From: Heligmosomoides polygyrus polygyrus
Lineage: Eukaryota > Nematoda > Chromadorea > Rhabditida > Heligmosomidae
DNA: 64,000 bases
Assembly: GCA_947396885.1 (NCBI GenBank)
Contig: OX377204.1
Coordinates: 3,410,001-3,474,000, forward strand
Reading direction: 5' to 3'
Positions 22,756 to 33,984 of this stretch are shown in pieces. Position 1 is the stretch's first letter, and every line of letters begins with the position of its first letter. The notes beneath the pieces are model-generated. The model was given only the letters and a program-made list of their open reading frames with translations, was not told the DNA's origin and searched no databases. A program made the position numbers and the translations under genes.

Positions 22756-23842
22756 TTAGTATGAGAGGAAACTTCTCAGAGTTTTGTGTTACTATTTTTC
22801 ATTCGTCTATTATTAAGCAAAAATTTCACTAGCAATGGCCATTAGTGCTACTTTCTGTACAGAATTTTTCGCTCTATCTGAATAAGTAATCTATGTCTTA
22901 ACGTTGTTTTATATTTCTGTTCTTGAAGGGCTTATTGAAGTATGTCGAAGGAGCAACTCCGAACGATGTTTTATTTGAACCTCAATTGGGACAGTCCGTA
23001 GCCGAAACAGCTCGACGTATCAATCAAGTGTGGAAGCCTAATAGTGCTGGAGAAAGCACTGTGCGCCAGTGGTTCATTCAATTTCGGACTGGAGATGTCA
23101 GACTCGAAGACGACCACCGTAGCAGTCGACCAAGAGCATTCTTGGACGACGGTTGAAGGAATTAATTGGAGCTGAACCATCCCATTCCGTTCGCGGGATC
23201 GCTGAAGAGCTAGACGTCAGTAAATCTGCTGTTGCGGATGCTTTGAAACGCCTTGGGAGGGTGAAAAAGCTCGAAATGTGGGTGCTCCAGGGGCTGGATT
23301 CATGAACGACTTACCCGCGGGTATAGGGGGTAAAGATACCCACTATGAAGCCTGCGTCTCTCACTCTTACCTTATCTCTACCTGTATCTTAGCTTATCTC
23401 TCCCCTTATACCCCGCATACCCACGGGTTTAATTGTTGATGAATCCGGCCCTAGAAGAGGCCCGATTCTTTTTCACGATAACGCCCGCCCACACGTTTCA
23501 CAACCCTTCGGAGATTGAACGAATTAAGGATTGAAGTTCTGCCTTATCCGCCATATTCTCCAGACTTCTCACCAACCGACTACTACCTTTTCAGACACTT
23601 TCAGAACCTTCTCGCTGGTAAAACCTCCGTCAGTCAGGACCAAGCCAAACAGCTTTCCTGGATTTTGTCGAATCTCGACCACCTAATTTTTTCGCTGATG
23701 GAATAAGTCAACCGTTGGCCCATTGGCAAAAGTGTGCTGAATCGAACGGTGCTTACCTCGCCTAAATCCGATAAGATTTGAGAAAGTTATGGCAGTTCAA
23801 AGTGAAGCGCTCAAAACGCTGAGAACTTTCCGTACAACCTAA
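22756..23842 (+). mobile_element. mariner transposon 3, deleted and MITE-interrupted
   Basis: The right end, complement TTAGGTTGTACGGAAAGTTC, matches a decayed left end TTAGTATGAGAGGAAACTTC. The N-terminal transposase (QSVAETARRINQVW, STVRQWFIQFRTGDVRLEDD, VRGIAEELDVSKSAVADALK) is followed by a MITE at 23291-23451 and then by the C-terminal part (LPYPPYSPDFSPTDYYLFRH). The first catalytic block is missing, so there is an internal deletion as well. Confidence 0.88.
23291..23451. mobile_element. palindromic MITE, GGGGCCGGATTC group, core M1, copy 1
   Basis: GGGCTGGATTCATGAACGAC ... GTTGATGAATCCGGCCC, with internal ACCCGCGGGTATAGGGGGTA and ACCCCGCATACCCACGGGTT. Left border CAG, right TAG (one change from CAG). 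It interrupts mariner 3. Confidence 0.85.
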
Positions 23843-23849
23843 TACCTAA

Positions 23850-24220
23850 TAATGTAGCTTTTGCGGAACCGTAGGTGTAGAAACGAAAACCAGAAGAAGA
23901 GCGTTCAGCGACCACGGAGGAGCAGAAGAGCATAACGAGTAGCGGGATGAAAATCTCAAGGCCTGTCTAACTTATAACTGCAGCGTGAAGGACAAGTAGC
24001 GTCCGTTTGAAACCCCTGTTCGAATCGTCATTTCCAAGTTTTATTTTGCAGTTAAGAACTCCTACTCGGCCGCTTTGCACAGGAGCAGGGCTCCAGGACA
24101 CAAATCCAACGCGACGTCGCAGCACTGAAATGCGGACGTGTATAAATTTTTTATTTTTCGAAAGGAATTACAAAATAAGTTTTTTTTCAAAGCGTAACAT
24201 TGCAACAATCATTTAGTGCA
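23850..24220. other. stretch without recognised gene
   Basis: Nothing coding or repetitive was recognised apart from a possible acceptor (TTTTGCAG, 24043-24050). Confidence 0.35.
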
Positions 24221-24224
24221 TTAA

Positions 24225-24880
24225 GAGACGAGATCGCGCCATAGATTCGAAAAGCTCGTCGCAATTTTTGTTTGACTGAAACTCTAAATGCTTACATGGA
24301 GCATCAAACTGAGAATATGTACGTTCTTTACAAATGTTTTTGCTGTATCATTCACATATGAGATACTCCAAACAGAAATTGGCGCAAGGCGACTTGGAGA
24401 TGGTCACCTCGTAAGGCGGGCCCAAACGACGTTTTCAGTGAAACTTCATACAGACAGTGGTTTTTCTATCAATCTATCAAATAAAATAAAAAATAAAATA
24501 AGAATAAAAATAAAGTAAAAATCGCTACGTCTTGGACGAGTGCATGACGAAACCTCTTTTTTGGCACTATTAAATGATCGCTCTCCTCCTCCTTAAAACA
24601 AGCTACAAACCATTGTTTTTCCACATAAAAATTTAGAATTCCATAAAATTTTAAACAAAGTGTTCACTTATTGGGCGAGTGAATTAAAGCATCAAAGAAA
24701 TACTAAAACTTTTCCTGAGCAAACAATTATTCTAACTTTTTTGGAGAGTATTTAGTCGAAAGTAGACAAAGCTCATTTCAATTTGGAGGAGTTCGCTTTG
24801 ATTTCAAAAGTATTTGGCTAGCTTAGTGTCCAGAAGAGTGTCCAGATTGACGTGAAAAGTGTTCAGTTCTGGATGAAATA
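24225..24880. repeat. AT-rich dispersed repeat R7, copy 2
   Basis: GCGCCATAGATTCGAAAAGC, GCATCAAACTGAGAATATG and CGCTACGTCTTGGACGAG match copies near 41.67 and 52.25 kb. It is followed by GTGTCCAGATTGACGTGAAA tandem-like units. Confidence 0.6.
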
Positions 24881-25800
24881 AGTATATTATTGTACATATC
24901 TTTGTATTACTACGTATTTTTTAAAGTAGAAGATGCACGAAACAGGCTATGGTCTGAAGTTGGATATATGGTTAGGTGTGACACGTTAAAACCATCGTCA
25001 AAGAAATACAACGAAAATCCAAGGAATCATCATTTCAGAAACTATTGATGAGTCAGAAGAAATGATCACTGACGAATTCGCCGAAATGTAGAAGATACAG
25101 GGACATAGATGCTATAACACGACGGCAGAGAACTCGTCCTATAGGCAGCCAATGTCGAAAGACAACTCTCCGGCAGCCACGAAGTATCTACAAACACTGA
25201 TCAGATGGACCGGACATTGAAAGAACGGGTTTGGTAGCGGTGTTTTGACATCAGTTTTCACTTCCAGCACAAGCGCACCACAATACAGGAACCAGACAGG
25301 GGATGGAGACACTTTATCCGCGTGTTTACAGCCCGTTGGTTTGCGAGGAGCAGCGGTGACAGTGAAGCCATGTTGTACGGTACCTATCGGAGCTAAATTC
25401 GACGACTCAGAAATGCTGCGAGCCAGAGAAGATGAAGTTGTGGAGGCACAGAGGACAGGTTTCCACAACGCTAGACTTTTGTGCCAGTAAATCTGCCGCC
25501 TCATTTATGTACCACCTTCATCTCAAAGAAAAGTCTTAGTTTTCAAACCAAATTGGACACTTTTTAAAGCAATTAGCATCAGAAGCTCTATGGAATCCAA
25601 TTCTACATTTCCAACAGATCTCCTTCAGCAACTAAAGCCGCGCTGGGTTCTTCATAATTTCGCCACCAGCTTTGTCACCTAGGAAGAACAACTTACTAAA
25701 AGATATAGAATTTAAACTCCATGTCCTCTCGTCTTGAAACCTCGGCATTGGTGTTATCAATGTTTAAAATACTGCTGTGCAGCGAGGTGGTTAGGTGGAA
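24880..25800. other. stretch with an unrecognised open frame
   Basis: Overlapping open frames on both strands at about 25139-25504 (121 codons minus, 81 codons plus) have balanced composition but no familiar motif. A small exon-like piece, ETIDESEEMITDEFAEM then stop, lies after an ATTTCAG at about 25039. Neither is supported as a gene. Confidence 0.3.
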
Positions 25801-25803
25801 CTA

Positions 25804-27286
25804 CAGGGTGGACCATAAGTCCTGCAACAAAATTAAGCGACCTTATTAGGTGTATTTTTTCAACTGCAAAAAACCGCATGCCACCTGTTATGTAGCATAT
25901 TCGGAGCACTATTATCCTTGCCATTATCGTGGATGTAGCTACTCTTATTAGAAAGTAGTGGGCTCTGACGCATCACCTGTCGTCCCGCTGATCATCGACT
26001 TGCTCGAGCGGGCGCCAGCAGCGTCTCCACTCGTCCCTGTCGCGTGCCAGAGTGGTCCAGTGGATCCTCCTCGCTCGAGGGACACGAAGAGCGTCATAGC
26101 GCTCGTTCAGGGCTTTCACGAAGAAGTCCGATCAACGCGTTGGTGGGCGTCCTGGACTCTGACGTACAACTACAAAATATATTTCCCCGGTTACGGTGGA
26201 GCACTCCCATTTCGAAGTGGTTAAACTTCTGAAGATTGGTGGTAAAACATTCGGTACTATAGTATTATGTAAAGTAATTCAGATCCTTCTCAATAGTGGG
26301 CATCAGACGAATGGATCTGAACTAAACGGAAGAACGCTCTTAATTTGCTGATCATACTCGATGCAGCAATACGGTAGAACAAATGCAATATGCAGCCGTG
26401 ATATATTTTTACGCAATATGTGGTCTGTAGGATATGCAGCGTGATATATTTTTACGCAATATGTGGTCTGTAGGAAGTCACAAGGAATATTCTACAAGCC
26501 CACATGTAAGATTAGGACTCAGCTGTGAGGAGGAGAGAGTAGAAGGAAAAATGTTTAGGCTCAGTTGAAGCGCGTCGCTCAGGCTGAGTATTCAACCACC
26601 GCTTCACTTGATGAAAAATTTCTCAAAGCTGAAGGTCGCAGAAGGTTCAAAATAATATTCCCCTCAATACTGCCTCTAAAAAACGTGATGATATTCAAAC
26701 AAAGACTAGCAGTTGACAGTTGTTTGTCTTACACGATTTCCAAAAATCTCTCACACCATAGATTATTGTGCACAAAGAGAGAAAATGAGCATAATATATT
26801 TCTTCAATGGCAAAAATATATAGCACCCTATTTTTGGAAAATAAGTCGCTGTTTAAAAGCAAAGTGTACGTTCTAGTAAAGCGATTGCTATAACAGCAAT
26901 AAGAAAAGGACGTGGTAGCGGTTCTCCGTCCATCTGCCAAACACTCTACCTGCAAAAGACTAGCTGTGGAATTCCTGCATCTTTAGAATTTTGATCTTCG
27001 TATATTTACTATTCTAGAAAAACTCAGCTTTACATAGCATTGAAAAAATTTTATCCAATATCTCCTTTGGAATGAATAAGGAATAAAATTCCGTAAGAGG
27101 CGCTGCGACGCGAGCTGCAAAGCTTCCCACACGATCTGAAGCTTCTTATCAATCCAGGACTGGCCTCGCATGAACAACACCGCTCTGCCACATTCTACAA
27201 TCTATGCACAAACAGCGTTTAAAACTCTACCAAATTTGATACATTCCTAAGATAAGTTTTTGTTGCAGGACTTATGGTCCACCCTG
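25804..27286 (-). mobile_element. TA-flanked DNA transposon DT1, copy 1
   Basis: Inverted ends CAGGGTGGACCATAAGTCCT and TTGCAGGACTTATGGTCCAC, with TA outside each, as in the Tc1/mariner superfamily. It is related inside to 52820-54091 in the opposite direction (shared GACGTGGTAGCGGT and ACTAGCTGTG blocks). Remnant frames (WIDKKLQIVWEALQLASQR) look like the C-terminus of a Tc1-type transposase, but no catalytic triad was found. A 300-bp GC-rich part near 25.95-26.23 kb is absent from the other copy. Confidence 0.8.
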
Positions 27287-27290
27287 TACT

Positions 27291-27786
27291 GGCCTGACGT
27301 TTCGACCGTCTCGTCGTCTTCAGAGACCTAAAACGGTTCGAGATTTAGTCCCTCTGTAACCTACCCGACCAAGCGCATCACCCATTTCCGACCTGAAGCC
27401 GGAAACACAATGCGAAAAACCCGAACGGTGAAGACGAACTCACACGACGCTCCACCGTCTCGAATGCAGTGACTCGCTACCACTCGGCGTTAGTAGACCG
27501 GTAGCGAATCAGTCCTACTGCCCGCTCGTCATACATTAGAAGTACTGAGGGCAGTCCGGTCGCTCCTCAGAGGCCGGGTTCATCAACGATAATTCTCTTT
27601 CCTTTATCTAGCCGATTCAATGGGTCCTATCTAATTGTGCTCACTTCCTTTTCTGCTATTATTTTTGTTTGTTTCTTCTCTCCTACTGAAGCCTTTTATT
27701 CACTATTATTGGCTTTTTGTGTTCGGTGGCTTAAAGTGCTTCCTTTCTGGTTGTCTGTCTGGTGGTGCACGCCGACTTGCGGCGTA

Positions 27787-27826
<40 letters not shown>

Positions 27827-28071
27827 ACCCACGGGTATAGGGGTGGGGATACCCACGATAAAGCTTGCATCTCTGAGTCTTACCTTATCTCTGGTATCTT
27901 ATCTCTCTATCCCTTATACCCCGCATACCCATGGGTTTAATTGTTGATAGATCCGGCTCCTGGTCGTTCTCAGAGCTGCAGTGCGATGCAAACTGTGCGA
28001 AACCTCGATCCTCTAAACCTCGAACCATTTTTAGGCTTCTGAAGACGACGAGACGGTCGAAACGTCAGGCC
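27291..28071. repeat. composite inverted repeat enclosing a MITE and a retroposon
   Basis: Arms of about 60 bp: GGCCTGACGTTTCGACCGTC at 27291 and its complement ending at 28071 (GACGGTCGAAACGTCAGGCC). Between them is a GC-rich spacer, then an M1 MITE (27571-27959), itself interrupted by a retroposon tail. Confidence 0.7.
27571..27959. mobile_element. palindromic MITE core M1, copy 2, with insert
   Basis: AGGCCGGGTTCATCAACGAT on the left, GTTGATAGATCCGGCTC on the right. The 27597-27827 part is an insert ending in (AAAT)n after GGTGCACGCCGACTTGCGG, the look of a LINE/RTE 3' end. Confidence 0.75.
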
Positions 28072-28116
28072 AATAAATACTTCTACCTAACAATCTCGCG
28101 GCATAGAATCATCATA

Positions 28117-28417
28117 AGGATAAGGATAAAAGATAAAGGACGGCGTTACTCAATCTCTTTTGAGATGCGCCACGCATTCTACTTCTACGGGATGTCGTGG
28201 AGGTGACATGAATGCGTATTTGGCCGTACAATGACTTGCGGTGGCCAGCCGATGAACAAGTCAGCGCTTCATCTTTCCAAGACAAGTCTCGTACCAATTC
28301 ACCGACCCCGGAGGGATGGAAGGCTTGGTTGGCCTGGGCGGAAAATCCGAACCAGGAACCTGGTATCGGGTGCACGCGACAGTCGCGCCTCCTCCGACTG
28401 CGCTACACGCGCCGCGC
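28117..28417 (-). mobile_element. SINE copy 5
   Basis: Well-preserved minus copy, from AAGGATAAAAGATAAAGG to the complement of the A box CTCCGACTGCGCTACACGC. Confidence 0.92.
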
Positions 28418-28543
28418 CCGCTGTCGGAATCATCATAAACATATAAAATTTACTTAAAAAGCCAAAACTTAAAAAAGATACGGATAAGGATGTCCTCTGG
28501 AACTAGAAGTAATAGTGTCAAAGTCAAAGCTGTTATACCGCGA

Positions 28544-28610
28544 TTTCATAGTATTCCATACTAGCACGCACGGGGAGAAACCGTGCGTGCTAGTATGGAA
28601 TACTATGAAA
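28544..28610. repeat. perfect 30-bp hairpin, 7-nt loop
   Basis: TTTCATAGTATTCCATACTA plus ten more bases pairs without mismatch with the right arm (28581-28610) around the loop GGAGAAA. No partner copy was seen in the window. A transcript would form a pre-miRNA-sized hairpin, though perfect pairing fits a young foldback or siRNA source better than a typical miRNA. Confidence 0.85.
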
Positions 28611-28619
28611 TGACGAAAA

Positions 28620-29130
28620 AATGTCCTTCAATTCGAAGTGTACATCATGTGAAGAACATAATTCAGATGCTGAAATAGGACCCGGCTTGGTTTATCGGCA
28701 ACAGACGTATCAGCAACTGCTTTTTATTTATTTATTTATTTATTTATTTATTGCACTTGTCAGTGTGCTTTACAAAAAAAACGATCATAATAAAAGAATA
28801 ACAAAATAGGATTAAGTGTTTTTCGATATGATGCCTTTCCCTGGCAAAACTTAATGAATTGTAACGCTACAACAAAAACGAACTGTCACTGGCAAATATG
28901 GCTGAGAATGCACTGACTTTAACTTTTAAATACGTTAGGACATTGCTCTGTTATTAGGTTTTCTGGAAATAAATGAGCGTTTTGCATTTGTTATTACTGG
29001 AGTACGTTTTCTTCAATAAAGTTTGTTCTATATATTGTAGTGTTATATACCACTGGAAAGCTGAGTTCATGCTCTCTTTAATCATGTCTTCGAATTTTGT
29101 TTAATACAAAAATTTACCACAATTTTGAGC
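28620..29130. other. AT-rich stretch without gene
   Basis: Contains an ATTT array (about 28723-28750). No gene is seen. Confidence 0.45.
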
Positions 29131-29164
29131 TTTGTCGTTTTAGATGTCTGAACGGAATTTTTGC

Positions 29165-29970
29165 TATTTTTCTACGAATTCAAACTTGGTCGTAGCGCAG
29201 CTGAAACGTCCCTTAACTTCAGCGCTGCATTTAGGATTTTGCCATGGTCGAAGCGGATCCGCGTCAAACTGTGAGGGAGTCCGCACTGCACTTCGGCGTT
29301 GACGGCATCACTATCAGTCGCCACTTGAATACGATCGGAAGAGTAGAGAAATTGGATGAATGGATCCAGCACGAAATGACCGCCGGGCAGATGCTGAAGC
29401 GCCATGACACCTGTGTTTCGTTAAAAGCTGCGCAACCTGAGAGAGCTTTTTTGGACAGGATCGTGACAGGCGAAGAAAGACGGATCCTTTACGACAGTCG
29501 TCGTCGCTCTGCACAATGGCCGGACTAGAATGAGAGTCCCGAAGAGATGCCGAAACCAACTAAGTCTTCATCCAAGACAGACCATGATGACCGTATGATG
29601 GACAGTGGTTGGTATAGTCCATTACAAATTCTTAAAGACTGGAGAGACTACCACAGCGGAGAGGTATGTACTGTGCAGAAATCGAAGTGATACACCAGAA
29701 GTTGATTGAAAAACAGCCGGCTTTCATCAACCGAAGAGGCCCTATCCTACTGAATGACGACGAGCGTCCGCAGTTTCAAAAATTGTTGTCCAGAAACTGG
29801 ATGGATTGGGATACCAAAGTCTGCCACGTCCACCATGCTCACCGAGCTTCTCGCCCACCGACTAGCATTTTTTCAAGCATTTGGACAACTTTCTGAAGGA
29901 GAAATGCTTGAAAAACAAAGACGACGTCAAATATGCCTTCATCACTTTTATGGCTTCCAGAACTCTGGAT
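29165..29970 (+). mobile_element. mariner transposon 4, heavily decayed
   Basis: Recognisable mariner pieces with several stops: KLGRSAAET, DRIVTGEERRILYDSRRRSA (the D of VTGDE is changed to E), a WWS-like block, and FKHLDNFLKEK near the C-terminus. The termini were not identified. The 29244-29528 frame is part of this relic. Confidence 0.8.
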
Positions 29971-30179
29971 TTCTGCGCTACCTGCATAAACAAACTTGCT
30001 TTCACGTTGGCCATGATGTAGTGATTCTAAGGATTGAGAAAGTTCTGTCTGAGCTGAATATGCGAGTTGAAAACGCTCATTTGCTTCCGAATAACCTCAC
30101 ACTTTTTTCTTCGCGTTCTCTGGTTTTATGTTCATTTTATTGTGAGCCCGACGTATTTATTGGTGCATGTGCCGCATTC

Positions 30180-30470
30180 GGGAAGGTGCATGCCATCGCC
30201 TGCACCCGATACGAGTTTCGTCGCTCAGACCTCCGCCGAGAAGAACCAACCCTTTAATCCTTCCGAGAGCGGCGAAATGGTGCCAGATATGTCTGGGAAG
30301 GATAAAGCGCTGACTTTTTCATCGGCTGGCCACCACAAGCCATGCAAGCCATTGTATCGCCAAATAGGCATTCAAATCGCATCCATGGTATTCCGTAGAA
30401 GTAGAATGCGTGGCGTATCCCAAAGGGGATTGAGTAACGTCGTTCCTTACCCTTTATCCTTTATCCTACA
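30180..30470 (+). mobile_element. SINE copy 6
   Basis: The body block GATATGTCTGGGAAGGATAA and tail CCCTTTATCCTTTATCC are intact. The tRNA-like head is diverged. Confidence 0.85.
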
Positions 30471-30479
30471 AATCCGTTT

Positions 30480-31700
30480 TATGGAAAGTTTTTGACCACG
30501 TATCTTTTCATGTACAACACCCCGAACCACAGCATGACCGTGGTAATTACCGTATTACCGATCGTACTGTAGCGGCTGGTCCGCAGCGACCTTTGAAGCG
30601 GCGCCGCGCCGCTGATCCGTCGATGAATGCGACTGCCGGTGTCGTTCAGTGCGCGACCTCCAACGTCGGCGCATAACTTCAGCAGCCGCCGACGGGGGGT
30701 TTATCGTCGAGACGACGAACTTTGCAAGCCTTCAGGAGCGTTCGCCGTCTGTTTCTCTGCAGCATCCTGTGATCCCACACTCTCTACACTAATGCATTCG
30801 CCCGACGCTCTCCAGAGCAGCGCTACTGCCAAATATTTGCCCTCGAAGGGCTAGCCCCGTCGAAACGTACGCGGCTGCGCGAGTCGGTCGCCACCGACGT
30901 TCGTCTGCCTCCAAGCACGGCTACCTGACCGCTTGCAGCTTTACGTTCCGTTCGGCGCTCTTTCGTGGGAGCGTATTCCGTGCTTCCACATTTTATCTGC
31001 TTATTTGAGATCTTCCACTCATTTCCGACACGGTACTTGTGCCTGCCAACTTCTAGCATTACTGTAAAAGTGGATTACTGTAGCTATTACTGTAGCTTAT
31101 ATTGCTGTAGCTCCAGTTTTTAGTGTTTTCGGTGAGAAGTGCAATTTCCCCAGAACTTCTCAGAACTGGTAATAGTTAAGTTTTTGAAGTTCTAGCGAGT
31201 GGTGTCCATCATTGCCCACCGTTGTGCCTTGGTATCTTTCATTCTTTTTGAAGCATATACATATGTTTGTGCGCCTTGTCTTGCTGATCTTTTAAATTCC
31301 TTGCTCCCGACAAAATTATTTTTGCAATTTTCTTCGTTTTGAATTCCTTACTGCCTTCCATTCGCGGTGAGAAATGCAATTTTGCCAGTCCCCGTAACTC
31401 GAGTTCATACTTAAGTTTACAAATGTACTGTAAAATGTTAAGAAATGATGTCAACAAATAGAATTTGTTAGATATTTTTTACTCATCGTCACTGTTTAAC
31501 AGCATCTATTCTAGTCGGAGGGGGCACTACACTCTACTGGTTTTAAAACGGTTAAAATTTAAATTTAGACAATTACATAATACAACGAGAGCACGCTTAT
31601 GAGTAGACAATCTCCTAAGCGCAATACGCCACCGTGGGTGAGCTAGACTCACTTTTCTACCACCCCCCCCCACTAGGATAGATCTGTTTATCGCGATTGA
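30480..31700. other. stretch without recognised gene
   Basis: A GC-rich part (30540-31000) of unknown origin is followed by an AT-richer part with TACTGTAGCT repeats (31065-31115). No motif was recognised in the short frames. Confidence 0.4.
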
Positions 31701-31988
31701 GCACGTGTAGCACAGTCGGAGAAGGGGCCATCTGCCGTGTGCACACGATACCAGGTTCCTGGTTCGAATTTCCAGCCCAGGCCAACCAAGCCTTCCATCC
31801 CACCAGGGCCGGCGAATCGGTTCCAGACTTGTCTGGAAAGAATACAGCGCTGGTTCATCGGCTGACCACCACAAGTCGCTCTATGGCCAAATACGCATTC
31901 TGATCGCCTCCACGATATGCCGTAGAAGTACAGTGCGTGGCACATAAAAAAGGATTGAGAAACGCCGTTCTTTATCCATATCCTTATC
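31701..31988 (+). mobile_element. SINE copy 7
   Basis: Head CACGTGTAGCACAGTCGGAG, B box GGTTCGAATTTCC, tail TTCTTTATCCATATCC. Confidence 0.9.
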
Positions 31989-32562
31989 GCGATTGAATTT
32001 TTTTCGTTCTTGAGCTTCATATGATAGCTAGATTCAGCTTCTAATATTCGAAAAAACGCCTTAGATAGCTGTGGACCTGAGCTAAGCGGTTCTCGGATCC
32101 ATCCTAGTCGGAGGGGCATGTGTTTCGTCCCCGTCCATCTCTTCGCTTCGATTAGTCCCAGAGATTAGAGCTTTAAATACTTCCAGATGACGCGATGGAG
32201 GTCATGCGGCTTCAGGGACTGTAGTGTCGTCAAATGCCCGACTTAACTGTCACCTTGGCGCTGCTCCCTCCCGTCTAGGATAGATACCAATTCTTCCAGC
32301 AGCTCCTCGATTTCATTACAGCCTCGTATTTATCTCGGAAGGATATTGCTGTACAAGTGCAATGGACGGCATCAATCAATTCCTTCCGGAATGCGCCACG
32401 CTTTTTAGTTCCACAGAATGTGGAGGCAGTTTGAATGCATATTTGCCCTAAAATATGACTTGTGATGGTCAACCGATCGACAAGTCAGTGTGCTATCCTT
32501 CCCAGACAAGTCTGGTACCAATTCATCGACCTCGGATGGATGAGGAAGGTGTTTTCGTCCTG

Positions 32563-33094
32563 GGCCCGGATTCATCAACGCGCATATCCACGGGTATGCT
32601 GGGTATAGGGGTAGACATAACCACGATCTGCACATACCCACGATTCATGATAAACCTTACCCTCTAAATAGTGGGTATATCAGTGGGTAGAGAAAACCCT
32701 CCGATCGCCGTGGGTACATCCGTATACCCGCGACTTGTTCGCGCTCCATTGACAGAAGGGCGCTCCAGTGAGATCAGCTGCTCTCGCGAGGAGCCTAGTT
32801 GTACCTTACCCTTGATTCATTTCAGCAGTGGGAGGTGGGTACGAATCGTACCCACCTCCCACTGCTGGGGCCGGATTCATCAACGACTAACCCGCGGGTA
32901 TGGGGGATAGAGATACCCACGATGAAGCCTGCGTCTCTGACTCTTGCCTTATCTCTACATGACTCGTATCTTATCTCTACCCCTTATACCCCGCATATCG
33001 ATGGGTTTAATTGTTGATGAATCCGGCCCCTGGTAATGGGTCCGATTCCCTTACGGTATCTCTACCTATACCCATTGCTTGATGAATCCGGGCC
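32563..33094. mobile_element. palindromic MITE core M2, copy 2, carrying a nested M1
   Basis: GGCCCGGATTCATCAACGCG ... GCTTGATGAATCCGGGCC, with CTG on both sides. It contains a 22-bp-arm perfect palindrome (32823-32867) and then an M1 MITE (32868-33029). Confidence 0.85.
32868..33029. mobile_element. palindromic MITE core M1, copy 3
   Basis: GGGCCGGATTCATCAACGAC ... GTTGATGAATCCGGCCC, with CTG at 32865-32867 and 33030-33032. Typical 162-bp copy, nested in M2. Confidence 0.9.
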
Positions 33095-33123
33095 CTGAAC
33101 GAGAAATCCGAACCTAGATCCTG

Positions 33124-33285
33124 GGGCCGGATCCACCAACAATTAAACCCGTGGGTATGCAGGATATAGGGGAAGAGGTGAAATAAGAGACACGTAGAGA
33201 TAAGGTAAGAGTCAGAGACGCAGACTTCATCGTGGTATCTCTACCCCCTCTCTATCCGCGGGTTAGACGTTGATGACTTTGGCCC
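33124..33285. mobile_element. palindromic MITE core M1, copy 4
   Basis: GGGCCGGATCCACCAACAAT ... GTTGATGACTTTGGCCC, with CTG on both sides, in opposite orientation to copy 3. Inserted in the SINE at CCTGG. Confidence 0.88.
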
Positions 33286-33316
33286 CTGGAAAGGAATCAG
33301 ATGAACGTGGCATCTG

Positions 33317-33454
33317 CGGCCGGATTCATCAACGACTAACCCGCTGTTATAGGGGTAGAGATACCCACGATGATGGCTGCGCCTCTACTCTTACCTTATT
33401 TCTACCCACTATACCCCGCATAAACGCGGGTTTAATTGTTGGTGAATCCGGTCC
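33317..33454. mobile_element. palindromic MITE core M1, copy 5
   Basis: CGGCCGGATTCATCAACGAC ... GTTGGTGAATCCGGTCC, with CTG on both sides. Third separate hit in the same SINE. Confidence 0.85.
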
Positions 33455-33489
33455 CTGGCGCCTCCTTTGACTGCTCTACCTGGCACCCA

Positions 33490-33980
33490 GGGGTTCCACA
33501 AAGTTCAAAAAACAAAGGGGAAAAGTGTAGCAATAGCGGTATGCTGTATAATCGTTGCACATATCAACCTCTTTCATACCTATTTTTAAGTTTATTTATT
33601 TTATTATTTATTCATGACGTGGACTGAGGTCACAGCTGTAAATACAATATTAGAATTAAACGCCAAAAAATCTCAGACGAAACAAAAAATAGAACACAAG
33701 GAACACTTTGTATAAGTAAAAGTAGTTTCTTGAAACCATGCAAAAATACACCTAAGACATCCTTATTTGTACTCAAAATGTGGTTGAACTCCCTTAAATT
33801 TTCGTAGGGGAAGAAGCTTGCTCGAGCTCGTGATTATGACGCTGATTTTTTGTTTTGTCTATTTATTTTGCCACCAAAATTCAAGAACCTCCTTTGCGCT
33901 CGTAGAACGGTCTTCAATAATGTCTCTTATTTTTGCCTAAGCTTAGAGCGGCTGCTAAAAAAGATGGAAGCTGTTAGAAG
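33490..33980. other. AT-rich stretch without gene
   Basis: TTTATTTATTTTATTATTTA run near 33590. No gene is seen. Confidence 0.4.
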
Positions 33981-33984
33981 GATG

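Larger units (their letters stand above)
32338..33485 (-). mobile_element. SINE copy 8, split by three MITE insertions
   Basis: SINE pieces in minus order: 32338-32562, about 33095-33123, about 33286-33316 and 33455-33485. When the MITEs and one copy of each CTG are ignored, the pieces follow the SINE consensus in order. The insertions are M2 (32563-33094, itself carrying an M1), M1 (33124-33285) and M1 (33317-33454). Confidence 0.85.

Noticed and set aside
25139..25504. Gene in overlapping 121- and 81-codon frames
   Set aside because: Both strands are open over the same segment, with no motif, no convincing splice sites and no homolog recognised.
28030..28072. Hammerhead ribozyme core (CTGAAGA...GAAACGTC, also near 27.30 and 42.06 kb)
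   Set aside because: CTGANGA and GAAA are present, but the first stem II pair would be C-C and no stable stem II or cleavage-site arrangement could be drawn.
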